Shown here: piece after piece, positions 8,879 through 20,659 of the stretch
Layout of the letters: each line of letters opens with the position of its first letter
How positions within the stretch are numbered: the stretch's first letter is position 1
Made by a program: the position numbers and the translations under genes
The notes under the pieces: model-generated
The model's input: the letters and a program-made list of their open reading frames with translations, nothing else
Told to the model about the DNA's origin: nothing
Database searches by the model: none
Assembly (NCBI GenBank): GCA_029851415.1
Contig: CM056744.1
Location: 115,600,838-115,664,837 of the forward strand
Reading direction: 5' to 3'
Origin: Eretmocerus hayati
Lineage: Eukaryota > Arthropoda > Insecta > Hymenoptera > Aphelinidae
Length of the DNA: 64,000 bases

Positions 8879-11803
8879 AATACGGCTGCTGAGGAGCGAC
8901 GAGGGGGTGGAGGTTTCTTAAAAGCGGGATTTATCAATCTTAACTCCCTGACAGATAAGATTGAGCATCTACGCTTGCTCGTCGCTAACGATCCCTCCTA
9001 TCATCTATTTGGGGTGGCTGAGTCGAAGCTTGATGAGTATGTGGATGACAGTCTCGTTCAGATTCCGGGGTTTTCACTGTTGAGACAGGATCGCAACAGA
9101 GAGGGAGGTGGGGTTGCCTTGTATGTACGCAATGACTTCAAGGTTGAGAAATTGATTTCGTCGAATACTTTTGGGCCAGGGAAACCTGGAGTACCTGAAT
9201 ATCTTTTCTGTAGCGTACAGCAGGGCAACTCTCCTCCGATATTAGTCGTAGTAATTTACAGGCCCCCAAAAATCGCCATGCAGAAGGATGATGGGCTGTT
9301 TGGCTCATTACGTCGACTGTGTGGCGATTACAGTCACAAAATTATAATGGGAGATCTGAACGCGGATTTACTTGACGCTACTCACTCTGACACCAAAACA
9401 CTGACTGCTCTGACAGAAGAACTTGCCTTGCAGATAGTACAGCATGGCCCGACTCACCAACATAACCCCAATGTATCTCATACATGGATTGATCATATTT
9501 ACGTGGATGACAACGACATTATTACCGACTTTCAAAACAGAGTCCTGCCCAGTTTCGGCAGGCACTCGGTCATTGACGTCACCATCAGCGTCTTCACTCC
9601 CACTCCGCCGAGAAATTCCTTCACCTATAGGGATTTCCGTAAGATCACTCCGGAGATATTGAATGACCGCTTGCTTCGCTGCAACTGGACAGCTCTTGAA
9701 AATGCTGAAACCAGTTTGGAAGATGCAATAAACTGCTTGAATGAAAATTTAAAGACCGTTTTGGACGAATTAGCACCGGAGAAAACTATAAATCCGAAGA
9801 AAAAAGATGCTCCTTGGATTGGTCCGGAGTTGAAAGTGCTCATGAATAAGCGAGACGCGACGCGCAGGCGCTGGGAGCGGATGCAACGTAACCAACGCAA
9901 GTGTCCTGAGCTTCAAAGTGAGTACTTTCGTCTTAGCGAAGAGGTCGACTTGCGCATTGATCAAGAGCGGAACTCCTTCCTTCAAACCCATCTCACGGAC
10001 GCTCTTGATCAGAAGAAGAACATCTGGAAGGAGATGCGCAACCTTGGCCTCTTGCCCAAGAGCAAAGAGGAAGAACTTCATGGTTTCACACCGGATGAGT
10101 TGAACGCTCACTTTGCGGGGGTTTCTGTCTCGCCTCACGAAAATATCAATGGAGCGATGGACGATCTTAGTTCGGCACCGGAGGAGGGGTTCAAATTTAA
10201 GCCCACAAATTACAATGATGTAGTCCTTGCCATCAAACATTTCTCCTCCCAGGCCCGTGGGGCGGATGGAATCCCCCAAAGCGTGATCGCGAAAGCTCTT
10301 CCGAGTATTGGTGATCTTATTGTACATATCTTCAATTCCTCTTTCGCTCATAGCGTTTTTCCTGAGGCTTGGAAGCAAGCGCAGCTGATTGCATTAAAGA
10401 AGACTGCAGCTCCATCAGCAGTCTCGGACTTCCGTCCCATAGCGCTGCTGTGCTTCCTCTCCAAGGTTCTGGAAAAAATCGCACATGACCAAATCACGGA
10501 GTATTTAAAAATTGAGAAATTACTTGATCCGTTCCAGACTGGTTTCAAGCAACATCACAGTACCCAGACGGCACTACTGAAGTTGACAGACGACATCAGA
10601 GTAGGAATTGACAGAAAGAAGATCACTCTGCTCCTACTGTTTGACTTTAGTAAAGCATTCGACACAATCTCACCATCCAAGCTACTGAGGAAGCTACGAC
10701 ATCTCGGTTTCTCGAGATCGGCACTCCTGTGGATAAAATCATATTTACAGGGTCGCACCCAACAAATCACTTCGAAAGCAGGTAAATCTGATTGGCTAGA
10801 AACCAATCTGGGTGTTCCACAGGGGTCCGTTCTCGGGCCTCTCCTCTTTAGTCTGTATGTGAATGACTTGCCCGGGCTACTGAACGGAAAGTCGGTTAAC
10901 CACTTATTTTACGCGGATGACCTCCAGATTTATCTACAAGTCGATAAAAAGAACATCGACCAGGGAATCGCTCGACTAGGGGATATAGGGCGACTCGTTG
11001 CTGACTGGGCTAGGAATTCCGACCTGCGCCTCAACGCTGGGAAGACCAAGGCAATCTTTTTCAGTTCCGAGAGGAACGTTAAAGACTTACGACGCATGAA
11101 CTTGCCAGGGGTTGAGATACAGGACGGAGTGTTCGTCCCATTCAGTGACTCTGTCGTGAGTCTAGGTGTTACACTTGACAGTGAACTGACGTGGAAACCG
11201 CACATTGATAAATTAACTAAGAAAGTCAACAGAGCCCTCTACGGTTTGCGGTTTTTTAGGGCATGTATCACCAGACCACTCCGAGTTCGCCTGGTCGAGT
11301 CTTTGGTTCAACCGCATTTAGATTACTGCACGGTCGTGTACCTCGACGCCACGGACGAACAGCGGCAACGGATACAACGACTGAGCAATTCATGTGTGAG
11401 ATACATTTTTGATCTTAGGAGAGACGAGCACATCACCCCGTTTAGGGAGCGCCTGGGTTGGTTACGTACTGATTCGCGGAGAATGTACTTCGCAGCACTC
11501 TTAATGCATAAGATCATGCATCTTGGAGAACCTGGCTACCTAGCTGCGATGTTTACCAGGTACCAATCCGAACGCCCCGCACGTGGTGATCTAGAAGAGC
11601 GAGTACTCAAAGTCCCCAACATGAGACTTGAGTATGGAAGAAGATCATTCCAAGTTCAATGTGCTCATCTGTGGAACTTTCTCCCTCCGGGCTTTCGGCA
11701 GCTGAGGAAAATATCAGTATTCAAAGAGGCCTTGAAAGATTTCCTTCTGACTCAGTCTTCTCAGAGGATTGATGTGGGGAGGAGGCATTATTTTAATCTG
11801 TGA
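8876..11803 (+). CDS. LINE ORF2: apurinic-type endonuclease plus reverse transcriptase
   Basis: The open frame runs from just after the ORF1 stop, about 975 codons. The endonuclease domain opens with GFINLNSLTDKIEHL and includes GVAESKLD, VVVIYRPPK, IIMGDLNADLLD and TWIDHIYVDD. The reverse transcriptase includes FRPIALLCFLSKVLEKI, QTGFKQHHSTQTALL, LLLLFDFSKAFDTI (first catalytic Asp), LGVPQGSVLGPLLFSLYVNDL minus a residue or two by clade, HLFYADDLQIYL (YADD catalytic pair) and GVTLDSELTWKPHI. It nicks target DNA and primes cDNA synthesis. No ATG precedes the endonuclease domain, so translation probably depends on readthrough of TGA at 8873-8875 or on reinitiation. No internal stops or frameshifts are present. 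Confidence 0.88.
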   Translation, partial: LNTAAEERRGGGGFLKAGFINLNSLTDKIEHLRLLVANDPSYHLFGVAESKLDEYVDDSLVQIPGFSLLRQDRNREGGGVALYVRNDFKVEKLISSNTFGPGKPGVPEYLFCSVQQGNSPPILVVVIYRPPKIAMQKDDGLFGSLRRLCGDYSHKIIMGDLNADLLDATHSDTKTLTALTEELALQIVQHGPTHQHNPNVSHTWIDHIYVDDNDIITDFQNRVLPSFGRHSVIDVTISVFTPTPPRNSFTYRDFRKITPEILNDRLLRCNWTALENAETSLEDAINCLNENLKTVLDELAPEKTINPKKKDAPWIGPELKVLMNKRDATRRRWERMQRNQRKCPELQSEYFRLSEEVDLRIDQERNSFLQTHLTDALDQKKNIWKEMRNLGLLPKSKEEELHGFTPDELNAHFAGVSVSPHENINGAMDDLSSAPEEGFKFKPTNYNDVVLAIKHFSSQARGADGIPQSVIAKALPSIGDLIVHIFNSSFAHSVFPEAWKQAQLIALKKTAAPSAVSDFRPIALLCFLSKVLEKIAHDQITEYLKIEKLLDPFQTGFKQHHSTQTALLKLTDDIRVGIDRKKITLLLLFDFSKAFDTISPSKLLRKLRHLGFSRSALLWIKSYLQGRTQQITSKAGKSDWLETNLGVPQGSVLGPLLFSLYVNDLPGLLNGKSVNHLFYADDLQIYLQVDKKNIDQGIARLGDIGRLVADWARNSDLRLNAGKTKAIFFSSERNVKDLRRMNLPGVEIQDGVFVPFSDSVVSLGVTLDSELTWKPHIDKLTKKVNRALYGLRFFRACITRPLRVRLVESLVQPHLDYCTVVYLDATDEQRQRIQRLSNSCVRYIFDLRRDEHITPFRERLGWLRTDSRRMYFAALLMHKIMHLGEPGYLAAMFTRYQSERPARGDLEERVLKVPNMRLEYGRRSFQVQCAHLWNFLPPGFRQLRKISVFKEALKDFLLTQSSQRIDVGRRHYFNL

Positions 11804-12152
11804 TGGGTTGGGCTCTACTTTTTATTAATATTTCTTTCTATATGTGACTTTCTGTCACACGACTGATGAAACACAACTGTGATATGACTGTGAGCCCAAA
11901 TCCCTCTCTTACTACAAAATTTTGTACTTAGAATAATGAGTTTGCCCTGACTAGTCACAAATTGTGATATCAAGTGTCCTTGGCCAAAACAGTATTTCAC
12001 TGAAATTATTATTATTATCATGAGTATATATATACATTATTTTTTATGATTATTTTCTATACACGATATTATATTTTTAACGGGCATATGTAATCATATG
12101 TAATTTGATCTTTTGTCTGCGGACGAATAAAAGGACATCTATCTATCTATCT

Positions 12153-15100
12153 ATATATATATATATGCGGATAATTCAAATATATTTTATTCCTCTATAT
12201 ATTCAAATATATAGAGGAATCAATCAATATATAATATTAGTCGGAAGGATGTCATATTCACTGATCTCAACCATCTGAGTGATACTCACAAATACCTATT
12301 ATTTTGTCTTGAATTTCCTCAACGAGTACCAGATGAGAGATTCGATTCCTACTACTGTAAATAGTCACTCAATTCTGAACTTTGCTTATCTTTGAAAACT
12401 GAGTTACATCCATCTCACTCACAGCTGTGAGTGCTACTTCACTCTCTTCTGGTCTAAACAAATTCCAATAAGTATAATGATTATAGCACCATCGAGATCA
12501 TTACTGTTTTTTCAGCACCCTTGCATCGAGAGCCTGTGGTTTCCGCCTCAATGCCGGGGCAAAATATTCCGAATGGCCGCCCAGTAGGGATCTCCGTACT
12601 GCCCAGGAAAGAAAACGACTGAGCATGCGCATCAGATCTCGGTCTAGTACAATGCATGCTCCGACGTTTTCTAACCTGTACGCCGGTGCGGGATCTCGCC
12701 CCGAAATCGTGTCGGAAACTATAGAATTTTGATAAAAGTGTACTAAAAAGGAGAATACGCACTTCGAGACGAAAGCAACCCATTCCGGCCCCTCGCGGAC
12801 GTGAGTGGGTAATATACTATCCATTCCATCGCCATAATTTTGTCCACAGGAGTCGAAAATCACCCTAGTTCCGTCAAATACCTCCACCACGCAACTCATT
12901 CATCATTTAGCTCTAAGAAAGAAAGCTCTAGCCACCAACGACCACCACGCACTTCGCTCGCCCCGGGCCATTAGAGCACGATCATTTGGCTCTCATTTTT
13001 TTCTTCTTCGACACTGCTCAATAAAAGTTTCAATAGAAATTCAGCTCCAGTGTAACTACACCCAATGTTTCAGAATTTCTTCTACCCATCACACCCTCAA
13101 CCGAGTAGTTATAGCAACCCGAACGTACTTTTCACACTCATACTAACCATTCCTCTTCGACCACTAGAAAAGTCAATTTTTTTCGTTCACTCCAAAGTCT
13201 CACTCTCTCCTTCTCTTGTACTCCTGGAAACGACTTTCTCGCGAGAAAACGAAGCCCTATTATTTGTACGGCGTAGCCAAGTGTAGCTGTTGGCGCGTTC
13301 GAAGCAAAAAAACGAAGGAAAGAACGGGAAACTGCCCTTGGCAGGAAAATAGAGAAAATATATATAGAAAGAAGCCTACAAGCTGAGCATCGAAGCGAAG
13401 CGGGAGTCCATTGAAATGTACAACTTTGGGGGTAGGTATGGCCAATGCACGTGTCTTCGACCTCTTTACGCTCCAAAGCGTTTTCTACAATCATCCTTCT
13501 TACTGTCCACCCTCTACTCTCTTCCTATATATATTTTAGCAAAGAAGCGTCACCGAGGGTTTCTGAAACTCTAAGTTTTATAGTAAGAAAGTTTTGGGCG
13601 GCATTTCTAGAGAGACTAACTGAAAGAAAGAAAGAAAGGATTGTCAAGACTTATTGTGTGTTTACACGATATTGGCTGCGTTCGATTTGTAGTACGCCTT
13701 CTCAATTGAAGGTTATGGTAATGCCTTGATGTAGACATGAACTGGTTTGACGAGTCTATTCTTCCCTGGGATGTTTTGGGGTTGTAGGGGATATTATTGG
13801 AGAAATGAATTTTCAGAAACACTGGGAGTAACTTCTAGGATATTACCAGGACTGTGAGGTAAGATTATTCTGTAACATTATTGGTGCAAATTGCATTTCT
13901 TCAACTGGCATATCGGAAGTAAGAAAGTCAGGTTGGGCACAAATACAGGCGTGCCATCAGATTTAGAAGACTCATCCGTCATAATCATTCTCAGAAAACT
14001 CGTAAAGGATGCATGAATATCCTCATATTCTATGTTTTGGAAACTAGTGAGAAAATGATAATCGATAATAGTATTCTGAAACATAAATTTCTCATCAAGA
14101 AAAGAATGGCAGAACCACATTATTCGGGGAAATGACTTCTCAAACTCACGAGAATCAACCGAAACCTAAAATAACATTCTGGCCAGGACCAGTTCACAGG
14201 GACATAGATATTAGAGGATAAAATTTTAACATGCATCTCAATAGCATCAGTATCATACCTTTATCTCTATCATACAACTTCTCCATGAAATCACCTTCTG
14301 AAAATCTGTGTAACTGACAGCTCCATTGACAACGAAGTACCCAAGATACTCCAAAATATAAGCCGATCATGATTCAAAAACCGCATCACTTACAGCGTCA
14401 AAAGCACTTCACCCATCCTTCAACCCAAACACGCAATATAATCTTCGAAAACCACAAAGCACAGCTCTCAATATATCCACAAACTCCTTCAGCGAAAATC
14501 GAAGGAGTAATATCTCGGCGTATCGCCCTAAGGCCAAAACCATCTCCTTCCCGTACATACTCACTCCTTTTATCAGGCCATTCTCGAATTCTAAAAAGCT
14601 CTTCTATATATGTGCCTTCCAAAAAAGCTCAGAGCTTTTCCAAATATTCGCCCCCAAGCGCGTCGTTCTGGCGATTCAATCTCAGCTTTGAATCGGAGGT
14701 ACTTGTAGTCTCTATGTGTATATATGTGAGAAAACCGTACTTGCCTCTGGGCTTTCCAAAATCACCCCAATAGTGTGTCTACACTTCACAGTGAGCTTGG
14801 TTATCTGGCCTGAAGCATCGACCTTTCGAACTTTGACCCTTCACGAATTTCGAGTGCACTGAGAAGCTTTGAGAAAATGCATAGATGCTATTGAAGGTGA
14901 TGATGGTCTTGGAGATTGTACGGATGGTTGAATTTGCTCTAAGCTATTCCAGATCTATTGATACGTCGATATTCGTATTGCTCTCTTGAGAGGCAGTGTC
15001 GATTCGAGAGGGTATAATGGGGGATAGGTTTTGTGGTTGAGCATTTCAGGTTTGAATCGGGGGTGTTTATTGAGGAATGCGGTCGTTTTGAGGAATATAT

Positions 15101-17943
15101 ATTCAATAGTATTTGTAGATTTTGGGATGTTGGTTCGAGTCTATTGGATGACTTTGAACAGAAAGTCTGGTGGTAGGGTTAGGAATGAGATGAAGAGGCT
15201 TATACTGTGACAGCTTGAATTATGATCAGTAGTAGGGATGATAATCCTGAGAGCATAGTGGAATGATCATGCCTTCAATCACTCATCCCAAGGAATGAGG
15301 GAACTTGAAGAGAGCCTTCGAATTTCCACAATCTTTCGTCTATCGCATTACCGTCAGATTTGGGTAATCTTGCCACAGTCGGGGCAACTTTGATAAGCCC
15401 CTGAAAAAAATGACTATGATAGTCCTGTTTGGGACAAAGCAAATGATCTGTACATCACTCTGGAATTTATACTCCCCACTTGGATTTTGACGAATTAAAG
15501 ACTTAAAGAACCAATATTTTGGAGGTAGGGTGGGGAACTTTGGTGTACCTTGTGTGCCAACTACATCTGTCTGTATGCTCTTAATTTCCTTTGCGAGTGG
15601 TTTCGTGAATGTATTTGCTATCGTTGATATCCATAACAGGAGTTGATTGTCATTTCATAATGGAATTTCCATGCAGATGACTGTTGCAGTGATTCAAGGA
15701 ACGAGAGACCAAATAACTTTATTACCACAAAGCATGGAGTTGGCGCCCGAAAGTTTGTAAAGAGGTTCCAGTCATACCTTGTAATGACCCGGCTGTCTGA
15801 TATCTTGGGTCTCGACTATTGTAGACTATTTGGTAACATTGAGTGAGATTGATCCACCTTCGGGTGAACACAGGCCGCCCGGGGTGAGACAGAAGATTAA
15901 GAGATATTGAAAATTCATCCTTTCAAAATAGACCTGTACACTCGAGTTTTGATAATAATAATGTTAATGATAAGGTATAAGCATCGATTTTTGAATAATG
16001 ATTCAAAAAAATCACTTTTCCCATTGAGAAACAAGAAGAGGAAGATGATTGGTCATCATTCTGTCAAGGTTTAGCGAGGATACATGTTATAGGAAGTGAT
16101 TGAGCAGTTCGATGCACTTATCTCAAGTCTAGCGATGCTATTATATCGAATAAAATTATTTAGAACAGATTTGGTACACTTCTCTAAGTGCTAATATCTC
16201 CGGCTAAAGGCGTCGGATTAAAGTTTGCAGCTTGTGTAACGATAGTTTGTATCGCAAGCTTCCGTTTGACTATTGACCAAAGTGGAATTGATACGTATGT
16301 ATCAAAGTTACGGGCCACACAATATGAAAAGTATCAAAACTGTTCCAAAATTACCCAGTTCGATGGTGATTGTGTAAAATGACAAAGATGAACTTCAAAA
16401 TCCTAATCATGTATAGAATACAATATATCTCATTTTGATGAATCACGAGTCAAAATTTCTTATCAAGAGGAATCGTGTATTACATAATAATATTTTTCTG
16501 CAGTTCCTCGCGTGACTGATGACCCTCCACATGTGACCATGACCCAGTGATCATTTTTTTTTTTTCAATTTAGATTCAGTGAGTAATGGGTGTGTGAAAA
16601 ACATGCTCTTATCATCATTCAGATGTTCAGAATTCATCATAACATCGTCGTAACAATCAATAATCGGTAGATAACTGATGCGGATGATGCATATTTTTGT
16701 TAGCTGATTTTATTCTACTCAGAGTCAAGCGAAACGCTTCCATAGCCTTACAGTTAGTTTTGATTTAATCACCACGTCATCAATTACGTTTTGCTCTTCA
16801 TCTCACGCGTTTCATTTAACGATGCAACAACTCTTGTTAACAAAATTGAATGAAAAAGTGACCAGCCCAATGTACAAAAAATGCACTCTACAATCAACCT
16901 TCCGACGCTCTCTATAATACGTTCTATTTTGAGAGATTCTAAACATTTTTAATCGACTCAAATAAAAAGATGTCAAAAATTTCCGGGAACATATCTCGCC
17001 ATGAAGCTGCTCTTCATTTGTGCGATTCCATTTCGTACTCCATCTAGATGAGGAATTACAAAAATTTCCCAAATTTCCCATATCTCTTCTCAGTCTGAAT
17101 GACTTTTTTTTTTGTTTCAAAACATCACCACGATACTTTGAAGCATTAGAGTCGCAAGGAGTTGAGCAATAAAAGTCACAAAAAAATTCTTCACAATCAG
17201 CAAGAGTTAGCCACCATATAACACCATATTCCAACTCCAGATCCTAAAAATATGTAACCGCGGAAATTTGGCACCGTCGTCTGACCATTAAACCTTATTA
17301 TTACTGCGGTCGGGCTAAACATCGGCCCTGGTCACTTGTTGGCAAACATCCAAGCATGACCTTGCCACAATACTTATTCCGTGCCCATAGCTCTCTCGTT
17401 TCAATACGAAAATCCTATTCTACATACTTCATCACCTTGCTTACTATTACAGAAAAAAAGATGAATACGACCTCATCTTCCTGTAATCCATCTGCACGTC
17501 ATTTCTTACAGCTTCTCTCGATGCTTGTGATAAACAGGGATGTAAGAACCTCAAAACATTCCGGGCTCACCCTGTAATTGCTTCAAAATATACCAGTCGT
17601 CTGCTATCCCATCCGTGGCGTTATAATATGCAGAGAAACGTATTGCCGGAGGAATGCAGAAGGGCAAGGAAATATAAGGAATGAGTAGAAACTTAAAGTT
17701 GCCAAACATCCATTGCACGAGCGAACACATGCTATACCGTCCGGAAAATGTTTGTCCGACGAGTCTACTTCTCTTTCTATTTCATCCATTCCTTGGAACG
17801 ATGCCACTTGATGACGAAAGCTTGCGTATTACAAGCTTCAGATCTTGTACGCAAACGTGATTCGCGTATTTTGTGGTTGATGTTGTAAATATTTTGGCAT
17901 TCGTGTAGGCAAAACTTCAGTGAAATATTTTTTTCCATCCGTT
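12153..17943. other. Long intergenic stretch, no confident gene
   Basis: This is mostly AT-rich DNA with simple repeats: (TA)n and a short palindrome near 12160-12225, (AAAG)n near 13622 and poly-T near 16557. A minus-strand frame at 12501-12899 begins with ATG in a GC-richer patch and could be a first exon, but I recognise no domain and no clear donor. Frames at 14369-14773 occur on both strands and look incidental. No tRNA, rRNA or TE coding was seen. Confidence 0.4.
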
Positions 17944-19259
17944 TTAAGGCAGTCTATAATTTATTCGAATATCTATACACTTTGTATTGATGAGATTTTG
18001 GCATACTACAACAACGCAATAAATGTTACTCATCATTTTGAATACACTCATTTGTTGCACCGTTTGGCAAAGAGACAGATCTTGAAATTCAACTGCAGTT
18101 AGTGCCTTACCAGCTGAAACCTCTTGTATGTAAGATGTCAATTTTGTTCCACTATATTCGGAAATTATTACGACGATGGCGAAATTTTGGCCACTTAGAT
18201 GGAACACAGAGTGATGATTTATTATACCATCAAAAATTATCTTTGATTCTCTTTGAAAATCTTCCACGGAGTTGAGGATCTGACAAGTTAAATTGCTTTC
18301 AGAGACTGCAAGGCAGATGACCAGCTGGCTATTTTCATCATACGTATGGGAAAAGCTGATGATTTGATTTTCATTGATGATTATTGAACTGACTGTTTGC
18401 AAGTTTGACTGTAAATTCTTCATAGTTAATGAATTTGAGCCCACTCCTACATAACGGTAACCTAGAACAGATATTTTTGGACAACTTCACCACGAGTGTT
18501 CAGGGATAAGTTGGTGATATTTGATAAATCTACAGGATTTTTTCATACTTTTTGAAGTCAAAAATGTTATATTTCAGCTGCCAGGTATATTTTTTGGATT
18601 GAGAATCACAGTGATGGATATCATAACTCACCATTCTTTGAGCTGAATCGCTTGGTTGATGCAATGCTCCATCTCTTGCCTTCGTGGGATATAACAGATT
18701 TGATTGAGTTAAGGAGACGAATCTCGTCACTGTACCTTCTGCTACATAAATCACTCGTCTCGCATTGTACAGGACTTCTCATGAATACGTCAAAGGTATT
18801 CTGGTATGGAACAAGGACGATGGCATGGTTTGCTGATGAAACTGTATCATTAAAAGTAAACTTATCTGCAAAAAATGAGCAACTGTGCAAATTGATGGCA
18901 AATAAATAGACATTGGATACGTTTGCATTTTCTGTATGTGTAGTTACTGAGAGGATTACAATTCCATTTCCTAAACCGACTGCTGCCAAAGGTTTACTCG
19001 TTCGTTTTTTCACTACCAGCGTTGTTAAAACGCATGGAGAAGCTGTTAGATTGGAGGATTCTAGCTTGATTCTGTAGTCAGAAGGAAATGATATGAATAC
19101 CAAATCATCTGCAACTTCTGTCACAAGAGGTGTGAAAATAGATGCTTTTGTGAGCAGAAACCATTCGCTCATAAACTTGTCTTGCCTGATCGTTCCTGAT
19201 GGTAAAGTATTTCCGAAGCTCAGAAACGTCAAGAGAAAAATAGTTCCTTGAACAATCAT
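17944..19259 (-). CDS. Secreted protein of unknown function, two exons, ~381 aa
   Basis: The model is complement(join(17944..18461, 18632..19259)). Exon 1 starts at ATG 19259 and encodes a signal peptide (MIVQGTIFLLTFLSFGNTLP). It ends at AATG|GTGAGT in phase 1. Exon 2 begins after TTCTAG|GT in the matching phase and runs to a stop at 17944, so both splice sites and phase agree. The mature protein is rich in short hydrophobic strands (LVFISF, GIVILSV, NVYLFAI, FAIVVII, IYCVVVV) at fairly regular spacing, with scattered Cys and N-x-S/T sites. That suggests a beta-rich, possibly propeller-like extracellular protein. I do not recognise the family. A TATA-like AAAAGTATAA at about 19481-19490 lies some 220 bp upstream. 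Export is well supported, the function is unknown. Confidence 0.6.
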
Positions 19260-19915
19260 TCCGGACAAATAAATCTCAGCGTCTCAATCTGGGAATGAAA
19301 TTTCTCATTATTCTTCCATTCCCGTGAAATTTAGATACTATTTTCTAGTGTGAAGTAGATAGATGCATACCAAAAGCTTCGAATCCTAAAGGAAGTAACT
19401 GTCGATTCACTCCTGTTCTGTAGCCTGGAAAAAACTGTTCCAAAATCAAGTATCAAATATCTGCTAGTCCTCGGCTGTTCTTATACTTTTGACTCGTCAT
19501 CAATGAACTTTCTCCTCAAAATTTATTATCAAATATCAACTCCCCGCCATGGTCACGTGTGAGTATACATTGAGCATCAACGGCGCTTATCGTGGATTGG
19601 AATATTTTGACTTCAACGAAAAACACGATAAAAACACAACGATTGTCTCACAATACATTGATATTGTGAGGCTACATTACTCATAGATTCAATTCATAGG
19701 TGAATGAAAAGAGTACACAGTACAAAGAGACTGAACATCCGATTCTGAAGTTTTGAGAATCCCAAAAAAATGGTAAGTTGAATTATGAGCTCGCGCTTTT
19801 GATCGCGTGAAGTGTACTCAGTTGGCGAGTTATTATATTGAAACCGAGCAAGCAAAATATTTCAATCGATTATACAGGCCCACAAAGAACAAACTTCTTC
19901 TCGGAGGAGTGTCAA
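19260..19915. other. 5' flank of the secreted-protein gene
   Basis: AT-rich sequence. Apart from the TATA-like site near 19481-19490, nothing was recognised. Confidence 0.35.
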
Positions 19916-20009
19916 GTCATTCCATCTATATCCATGTTGAAGCACTCGCTTGAATTGACAATTACAATGATACTGCAGCTGATTTGCGAGTCAATTGGTG
20001 TTTATTCAT

Positions 20010-20049
20010 GACAACGTTTCGACAGTTACTTTGCTGTCCTCATCAGGTC
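20010..20049 (-). ncRNA. Hammerhead-type ribozyme (copy 2)
   Basis: On the minus strand: GAC, CTGATGA, G, stem II GACAG/CTGTC with an 8-nt loop, GAAAC, cleavage triplet GTT, then GTC pairing with the leading GAC to make a 3-bp stem I. It is the mirror copy of 20554-20593. Confidence 0.75.
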
Positions 20050-20553
20050 TTAATCTCTCAACCTCATTCTCATAAAAAGTCCCTTTTTACTCATCTTCAT
20101 AGATGAGAGTCAATAATTTCTATCAATACCACTCTAATTGTGACGATGGTAATCACTATTGCTCTAATTGCACTATCACAAAAACTTTTTGATTGATCCA
20201 TATTGCGAGAGGAAGTTTATGTTATTTTTAAAAAGACTATTTTGACTAGTAAAATTGACTGTGATGTGATGTAAACGACATGATGTCTGAGTGTTTATGT
20301 AACATAAACACTCAGACATCATGTCGTTTACATCACATCACAGTCAATTTTACTAGTCAAAATAGTCTTTTTTAAAAATAACATAAACTTCCTCTCGCAA
20401 TATGGATCAATCAAAAAGTTTTTGTGATAGTGCAATTAGAGCAATAGTGATTACCATCGTCACAATTAGAGTGGTATTGATAGAAATTATTGACTCTCAT
20501 CTATGAAGATGAGTAAAAAGGGACTTTTTATGAGAATGAGGTTGAGAGATTAA

Positions 20554-20593
20554 GACCTGATGAGGACAGCAAAGTAACTGTCGAAACGTTGTC
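20554..20593 (+). ncRNA. Hammerhead-type ribozyme (copy 3)
   Basis: CTGATGA at 20557-20563 and GAAAC at 20583-20587 enclose stem II GACAG/CTGTC. Cleavage triplet GTT is at 20588-20590, and stem I is GAC/GTC. Stem III is the self-complementary ACGT. Confidence 0.75.
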
Positions 20594-20659
20594 ATGAATA
20601 AACACCAATTGACTCGCAAATCAGCTGCAGTATCATTGTAATTGTCATTCCATCTATAT

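Larger units (their letters stand above)
6769..12152 (+). mobile_element. Apparently intact CR1/Jockey-group LINE
   Basis: This non-LTR retrotransposon of about 5.4 kb has ORF1 (7064-8875), ORF2 (8876-11803) and a 3' UTR of about 350 bp. The 3' end is a short tandem (ATCT)n array instead of poly(A), as in CR1/L2-like elements. The RT motif YADDLQIY and the PHD-type ORF1 fit the CR1/Jockey group; the clade is not resolved by eye. Two decayed relatives sharing the 3' UTR lie at 32990-36445 (minus) and 36446-36774 (plus). Both ORFs are open with catalytic motifs present, so this copy could be recently active. No clear TSD was found. Confidence 0.88.
19932..20643. mobile_element. Palindromic hammerhead-bearing element with 16-bp TSD
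   Basis: Two arms of ~345 bp (19956-20300 and 20302-20647) are reverse complements, differing by a one-base indel, with a single-base centre at 20301. Each arm contains a hammerhead near its outer end, in opposite orientation. The 16-bp direct repeat GTCATTCCATCTATAT flanks the unit (19916-19931 and 20644-20659), and its right copy overlaps the last bases of the arm. A 24-bp asymmetric tail lies on the left. No protein is encoded. The ribozymes and long TSD link it to Penelope-like pseudo-LTRs or to small hammerhead retroelements (retrozyme-like). The near-identity of the arms implies recent insertion or gene conversion. Confidence 0.75.

Noticed and set aside
9625..10378. Long antisense frames within the LINE
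   Set aside because: They are shadows of ORF2 coding sequence.
12501..12899. Possible first exon starting with ATG in a GC-richer patch
   Set aside because: No recognised domain, no clear donor site and no downstream exon found.
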